Source: an uncultured bacterium
GTDB lineage: Bacteria > Bacteroidota > Bacteroidia > Bacteroidales > Bacteroidaceae
Length of the DNA: 9,522 bases
Direction of reading: 5' to 3'
Assembly (NCBI GenBank): GCA_945788485.1
Contig: CALZMB010000069.1
Location: forward strand, 1-9,522
The first letter of the stretch is position 1, and each line of letters starts with the position of its first letter. Positions 8,001-9,522 of this stretch are shown piece by piece. The notes below the pieces were generated by a model, which was not told where the DNA came from, did not search any database, and saw nothing but the letters and a program-made list of their open reading frames with translations. The position numbers and the translations under genes were made by a program.

Positions 8001-9080
8001 ATAGACAGCGTTCAGCTTCTCCCAGTTGGAGACCTTCACGCGCATCGTTACAAGCTCTCGCGGGGAATAGGTTGTCTTGTCAAGAGTGATATCGCCGAAT
8101 TTCGGCTTGATGCAGCCCGGCTTGCCCATATTGTAGTACAAATCCCATGTCATATCCACATCAAAGGATGCACCTCCAGCTTTCACGTTGCTGATTTTCT
8201 GTCCTTTCAGCGGCGAACCCACGGAATTGTCCCCGGCAGTGATGTCGTTGTCATCTGCACGATAGGCAAACAGAAGCTGGTTATAAGCGTTGGTGCCTGC
8301 GGGCTGCAACGGCACAAGCTCTTTGGTGCCGCTGCCGGTGGTGATGGCAAACCGCGTGTTTTCATCCACGACAATATTCAGGAAGTCTGAGTCGAACCAA
8401 TGCTTCGACCCTTTGAGTTCTACATTCACCACAACCCATTCGCCAGACTTCACCATATCGGCGCGCGACATCAAGCCGGCGGAATATAGCTTGACAGACT
8501 CTCTTTCGTCAAGCACGGTGTTGAGCGGCGTGGCGGCCGGGTTGTGCAGCCTCAGCTGCACCATGTCATAATCCACCGTCGTACGGTTGCCGTAGCTGAA
8601 ACGGACATACCCGGACAGATCCTCACGATATTCGCTGTAGCTGACAGCTTCAGGCGTCAGCACGGTTATCGTCTTTTCCGTCTCGCCGGGCTTGAACACT
8701 ATGCAGTTCCACCCGTCCCATTCGTAGGGCTGGTTCTCGTCTCCTTGTGTCAGGGGACGGCTGTAGAAGTTGTCGCCGTAGCGGTTGTCGCGCTCCAGGG
8801 TGTATAGACCCAAGTCCGCTACCTGGTACCAGATAGATACAGGGTAGTTGGCATCCGCCCCTTTAGGACGTTTCAACACAAACGAATACTCTTTGTTCGG
8901 AGCCCATGTGCCGAGATCAAGATATCCCATGCCGTCAACTCCGGAAACAGGCTGTGCGCCCTCCACTTTCAGAACGTCACCCTTGATGAGTTTCGGTGAC
9001 GTGTCGTCTGCTGCATACAAGCTGATATGTATGCTCAGCATCATGGCAAGCAGCAGCCAGAAACGTAGATTTCTTTTCAT
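2013..9080 (-). CDS. Giant secreted multidomain protein with T9SS-type C-terminal sorting domain
   Basis: A single uninterrupted 2355-residue protein starts at ATG 9080. Residues 1-23 form a signal peptide (MKRNLRF, hydrophobic LLLAMMLSI, cleavage near LYA-ADD). Visible modules, with approximate positions: beta-sandwich-like N-terminal region with PGETEKTITV (30-180); two further beta modules (210-245, 325-425); a BIG2-type Ig domain with WKSSNTDVATVSASGLVEV (457-556); a carboxypeptidase-regulatory-like module from KFVDAKTGLPI to AQGYMPRRVQ (1080-1150); a Gly/Ala/aromatic-rich region with alternating strands (1430-1605); a propeller-like region with GDGSSWSKPYKLSEG (1615-2000); and two CARDB-like modules (2030-2090, 2150-2245). 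The last 70 residues, with DNIRVYDAAGQLL, HYGVYIITNG and EKIRY, resemble the type A T9SS sorting domain, which directs proteins across the outer membrane. No catalytic motif is evident, so surface adhesion or scaffolding is a guess. It is probably its own transcription unit, with a -7 element upstream and a terminator downstream. Confidence 0.88.
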   Translation of the reverse strand: MKRNLRFWLLLAMMLSIHISLYAADDTSPKLIKGDVLKVEGAQPVSGVDGMGYLDLGTWAPNKEYSFVLKRPKGADANYPVSIWYQVADLGLYTLERDNRYGDNFYSRPLTQGDENQPYEWDGWNCIVFKPGETEKTITVLTPEAVSYSEYREDLSGYVRFSYGNRTTVDYDMVQLRLHNPAATPLNTVLDERESVKLYSAGLMSRADMVKSGEWVVVNVELKGSKHWFDSDFLNIVVDENTRFAITTGSGTKELVPLQPAGTNAYNQLLFAYRADDNDITAGDNSVGSPLKGQKISNVKAGGASFDVDMTWDLYYNMGKPGCIKPKFGDITLDKTTYSPRELVTMRVKVSNWEKLNAVYGDEWLNCVALTGDGGETTLNSASPTLDTTNGELVFSFNALNPAMGETSATHYAEIMVSGVLLSTDDTNAWWVTDRLPYLLPADAFFSYYVEGQPVIVNTESIEITGMPKGNEIRKNMVTQQFKLDVSISPANCSFMKGTWKSSNTDVATVSASGLVEVTGSGFTDITFTSEEYDYLTSIGQTPNTERLKKTVRLHVMGVLPDDSYQYKYFTSDDETVLITAVNVELTHYYNYIYHALPDWEFTSDKATVVLRHHDSDKYSDITLDAPIEKSGISSVVSVVIPFNDKTFLRKRYQDQYHSAEPTCTAHITIPARNKNDGEEHTYTCTFYVYHDLTNAESATSLSDEGAVTIDENGNGHAQVTFKKLDREEGFKLEMQHRVYDGVSDIVGTYVGQPTEYCFNRTFEPGEIELFEGEKKIDDNIVLRMMPDRKYVEATLNLDFKKDNYYTNVIRAGAMNIYSSLTRENAYGYEGAVQLYYKGSPLISWDNPRFIPTFYRLKGAKSGEGGRLDDEHWVSDNKDMYDNFMSDWTEENFNLLNYSNYIYFYPYAPNTYGDMHIVYDGQETIKVIPAGSAYDKFLISCPFDDKSHTLTFKFPDAKLEKTFSYTCYGKELRTSYILNIESRQYDLTDVEFEVNYTTLAGNNKTHYATGKSFVISDPEGIAMMSVTDHVGEGEDHRFIAPTIVNNPTPIVSDVNTEMELDPQSFKEEKLATNLVKMQPLDKMYVKFVDAKTGLPICDNVTIYESDNSSFEAEFNEDGAMSSSYHSSCFEVNAQGYMPRRVQNIKFKRASVLIDGQEVFLTDGKVTYTLPLYPATEDAFVSVTKVETEETNPVGEGTISMSKIYSGSDMFIPYDGSIKPGRAISVELAFDQDAVEPTYLYITSPEAKGKQITLKKQSNTWISNTLNHHFVTYSGELRDFLYSETEGETFISDGSGQSVSFLKMKNIDKNPMGLIDGMEIAPNLPTTEVGQASRGINIGKMQNQFDNFSLQLPSTLPFTLVVEKENDDYIFKALYAQNFLPGGKMMDLMDKTDFIGDVDRYIYELKQMTRPNRRKDYNPDDRLFAFPTAFAGIRAWAEGRLVYDYDKDRYSFAFGGMGVKAEASAYVKAKIPLGFGSFGTSLEGEVSAQVKLERPSQEDCANAMYPCPMDITFDFLTSLKVSAYAELGIDLWIAAAKAGIRGSAWGSFESMMTTKPYLGGETEGGIRMELGAWLEAYAKAKFLFWSKTWRGKILDVNGVWYVPNSDSNPLKVADKANVQKRVSLRSSIYKPLRLSAIPENTKLLLSNIDAYAQPMYLYGGDELAYIRPNSSETGCSQVKLKSGKEFQTEGDRNVFDLDAFSRTVSGQKKGVLTYMDSGASESSDASAVANSTAVYASLGDGSSWSKPYKLSEGYNSNLTPKATVSPTGKTAVVWKAGDFVSADNAEDPTEGYMNGHLLMACNDGSTWNDYIPSMFEMNKARQISDYSVAMCDDVPMVVGTIIQTQEDGNISSKLAAFTMNENLPMNVCTDIVATQPQVVALGDGYYVGAMVTSDNGKADVQLMKLSRYGEFTDVGTLGLANRNIVDYKLISPESASGLDGLAIVWKESLREYTDFANNIYDVKTAIYGARISRSEEGLVYLSCPQQLLKQDDDLVVTYYDAVFNNNTITAAITVADDETDGANVLTSSVTFENSLKCEYAGLAGQIVEGKDISLSFVVMNEGYQAIDYVDINVNGKLTTVKVNILPGYSEEVTAMAPATTDINQPINFDITPYFVTSPMLTRSVTMARQKANPGVRKVMAATKSGMGSLSVNVVDIAVSALSTATKDDGNTKVVAAVYNMSPVSFKDGWSVKVGVYKDAAGTELYSDKCVATVPASKLYGSDGNNSTNVAFDIDGIESNTTLYLVAYTIDAEGNVVTDQVSANNMSPVVAYVAEKTSTKVVTAAEASQRFKVVKRKDGVELQNVVAGDNIRVYDAAGQLLNWTVASQTTCLLPIHHYGVYIITNGRQTEKIRYGEM

Positions 9081-9145
9081 AAATAAAGTGATAAAAAAAA
9101 TATTGCAGAATTAACTTTCAAGCAAGACCGATGGATTGGCCTGTG

Positions 9146-9153
9146 CAAAGTTA
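9146..9153 (-). promoter_or_regulatory. -7 promoter element for the giant gene
   Basis: On the minus strand these bases read TAACTTTG, an exact TAnnTTTG match, in the 112-bp gap between the AraC-type gene and the giant gene. Transcription would start near 9139, leaving a leader of about 60 A/T-rich bases before the ATG at 9080. No clear -33 TTTG is seen at the usual spacing. Its presence suggests the giant gene is transcribed separately from the regulator gene upstream. Confidence 0.55.
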
Positions 9154-9192
9154 CTCTACAATATTTTGATTATGTCTGTGAAAAGGAAGGTT

Positions 9193-9522
9193 TCAGTTAC
9201 ATTCTGCACTTTCTGTTACCAAAAACTCTGTTGGCGCGACACCTTTTATGCGCTTGAAGACCCTGTAGAACGTGATGCGGTTGCAGAACCCGCATTCCTC
9301 TGCAAGGGTGTCTATCGTATGGTCGCGAAGCCAGCCGTCGGCGAGAAGCCGCACCGCCTCTGCTATTCTCATCTCATTGACATAGCTCTTGAAATTGGAG
9401 GCGCGGCAGCGCGAGATCACTTCTGACACCATACGGTGGTTCTTCGACAGCTTGGCAGCAACGGCGGCTACTGTAAGGCTGGGGGTTTTGTAGAGAAGCT
9501 CTCTCTGCATCAGCCCGTCAAT
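9193..9522 (-). CDS. AraC-family transcriptional regulator, C-terminal DNA-binding domain, cut by window edge
   Basis: The frame is open to the right edge and encodes the last 109 residues, beginning IDGLMQRELLY; an internal ATG at 9510 is not a credible start because the conserved sequence continues upstream of it. Two helix-turn-helix units are visible, counting from the edge: LTVAAVAAKLSKNHRMVSEVISRC (16-39) and TIDTLAEECGFCNRITFYRVFKRIKGVAPTEF (69-100). Between them lies the linker helix NFKSYVNEMRIAEAVRLLADG (43-63). The pattern GF..x.tFYRvFK...G..P is the AraC signature. The sensory N-terminal part lies outside the window, so it could be a classical AraC protein, a membrane or TPR-linked regulator, or the tail of a hybrid two-component protein. 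It lies 112 bp upstream of the giant secreted-protein gene on the same strand. Confidence 0.9.
   Translation of the reverse strand: MDGLMQRELLYKTPSLTVAAVAAKLSKNHRMVSEVISRCRASNFKSYVNEMRIAEAVRLLADGWLRDHTIDTLAEECGFCNRITFYRVFKRIKGVAPTEFLVTESAECN

Noticed and set aside
2249..9114. Many plus-strand open frames of 60-216 codons
   Set aside because: All lie opposite the single long 2355-codon frame, which has a signal peptide and recognisable domains throughout.
9191..9219. Short direct repeat TTTCAGTTAC / TTTCTGTTAC
   Set aside because: It falls within the 3' end of the AraC-type coding sequence and nothing else supports a regulatory role; probably chance.

Overview
The window looks like chromosomal DNA of a Bacteroidales bacterium, most likely Prevotellaceae-like. 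Four things point there. Sequences matching the Bacteroidota -7 promoter consensus TAnnTTTG precede three genes. The gene starts are AT-rich and lack a Shine-Dalgarno sequence. A giant exported protein ends in a type IX secretion (T9SS)-like sorting domain. The UxaB and AraC-type sequences have the flavour of that order. Genus-level placement is inference.

Layout, left to right. (1) 1-494, minus strand: the N-terminal 164 residues of a tagaturonate reductase (UxaB, galacturonate catabolism), running off the left edge, with a -7 element at 574-581. (2) 495-1227: a 733-bp region between divergent genes. It holds the uxaB promoter, a possible 38-codon small ORF that terminates inside a strong 17-bp-stem hairpin (758-797), and two abutting tandem arrays with an exact 22-bp period (926-1008 and 1009-1140). 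An A-tract and a plus-strand -7 element (1193-1200) follow. (3) 1228-1917, plus strand: a 229-residue exported protein resembling the DUF6935 family. (4) 1941-1986: a long hairpin between two convergent genes, probably a shared terminator. (5) 2013-9080, minus strand: one 2355-residue secreted multidomain protein. In order it has a signal peptide, several beta-sandwich-like modules including a BIG2-type Ig domain, a carboxypeptidase-regulatory-like module, a Gly/Ala/aromatic-rich domain, a propeller-like region, two CARDB-like modules and a T9SS-type C-terminal domain. (6) 9081-9192: a short intergenic gap with a -7 element. (7) 9193-9522, minus strand: the C-terminal DNA-binding part of an AraC-family regulator, cut by the right edge.

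The genes do not form an evident single pathway. UxaB is core carbohydrate metabolism. The DUF6935-like protein and the giant T9SS cargo are envelope or extracellular proteins of unknown role. The AraC-type regulator lies 112 bp upstream of the giant gene on the same strand and is a plausible but unproven regulator of it. The most unexplained structure is the double 22-bp-period repeat region with its upstream hairpin.
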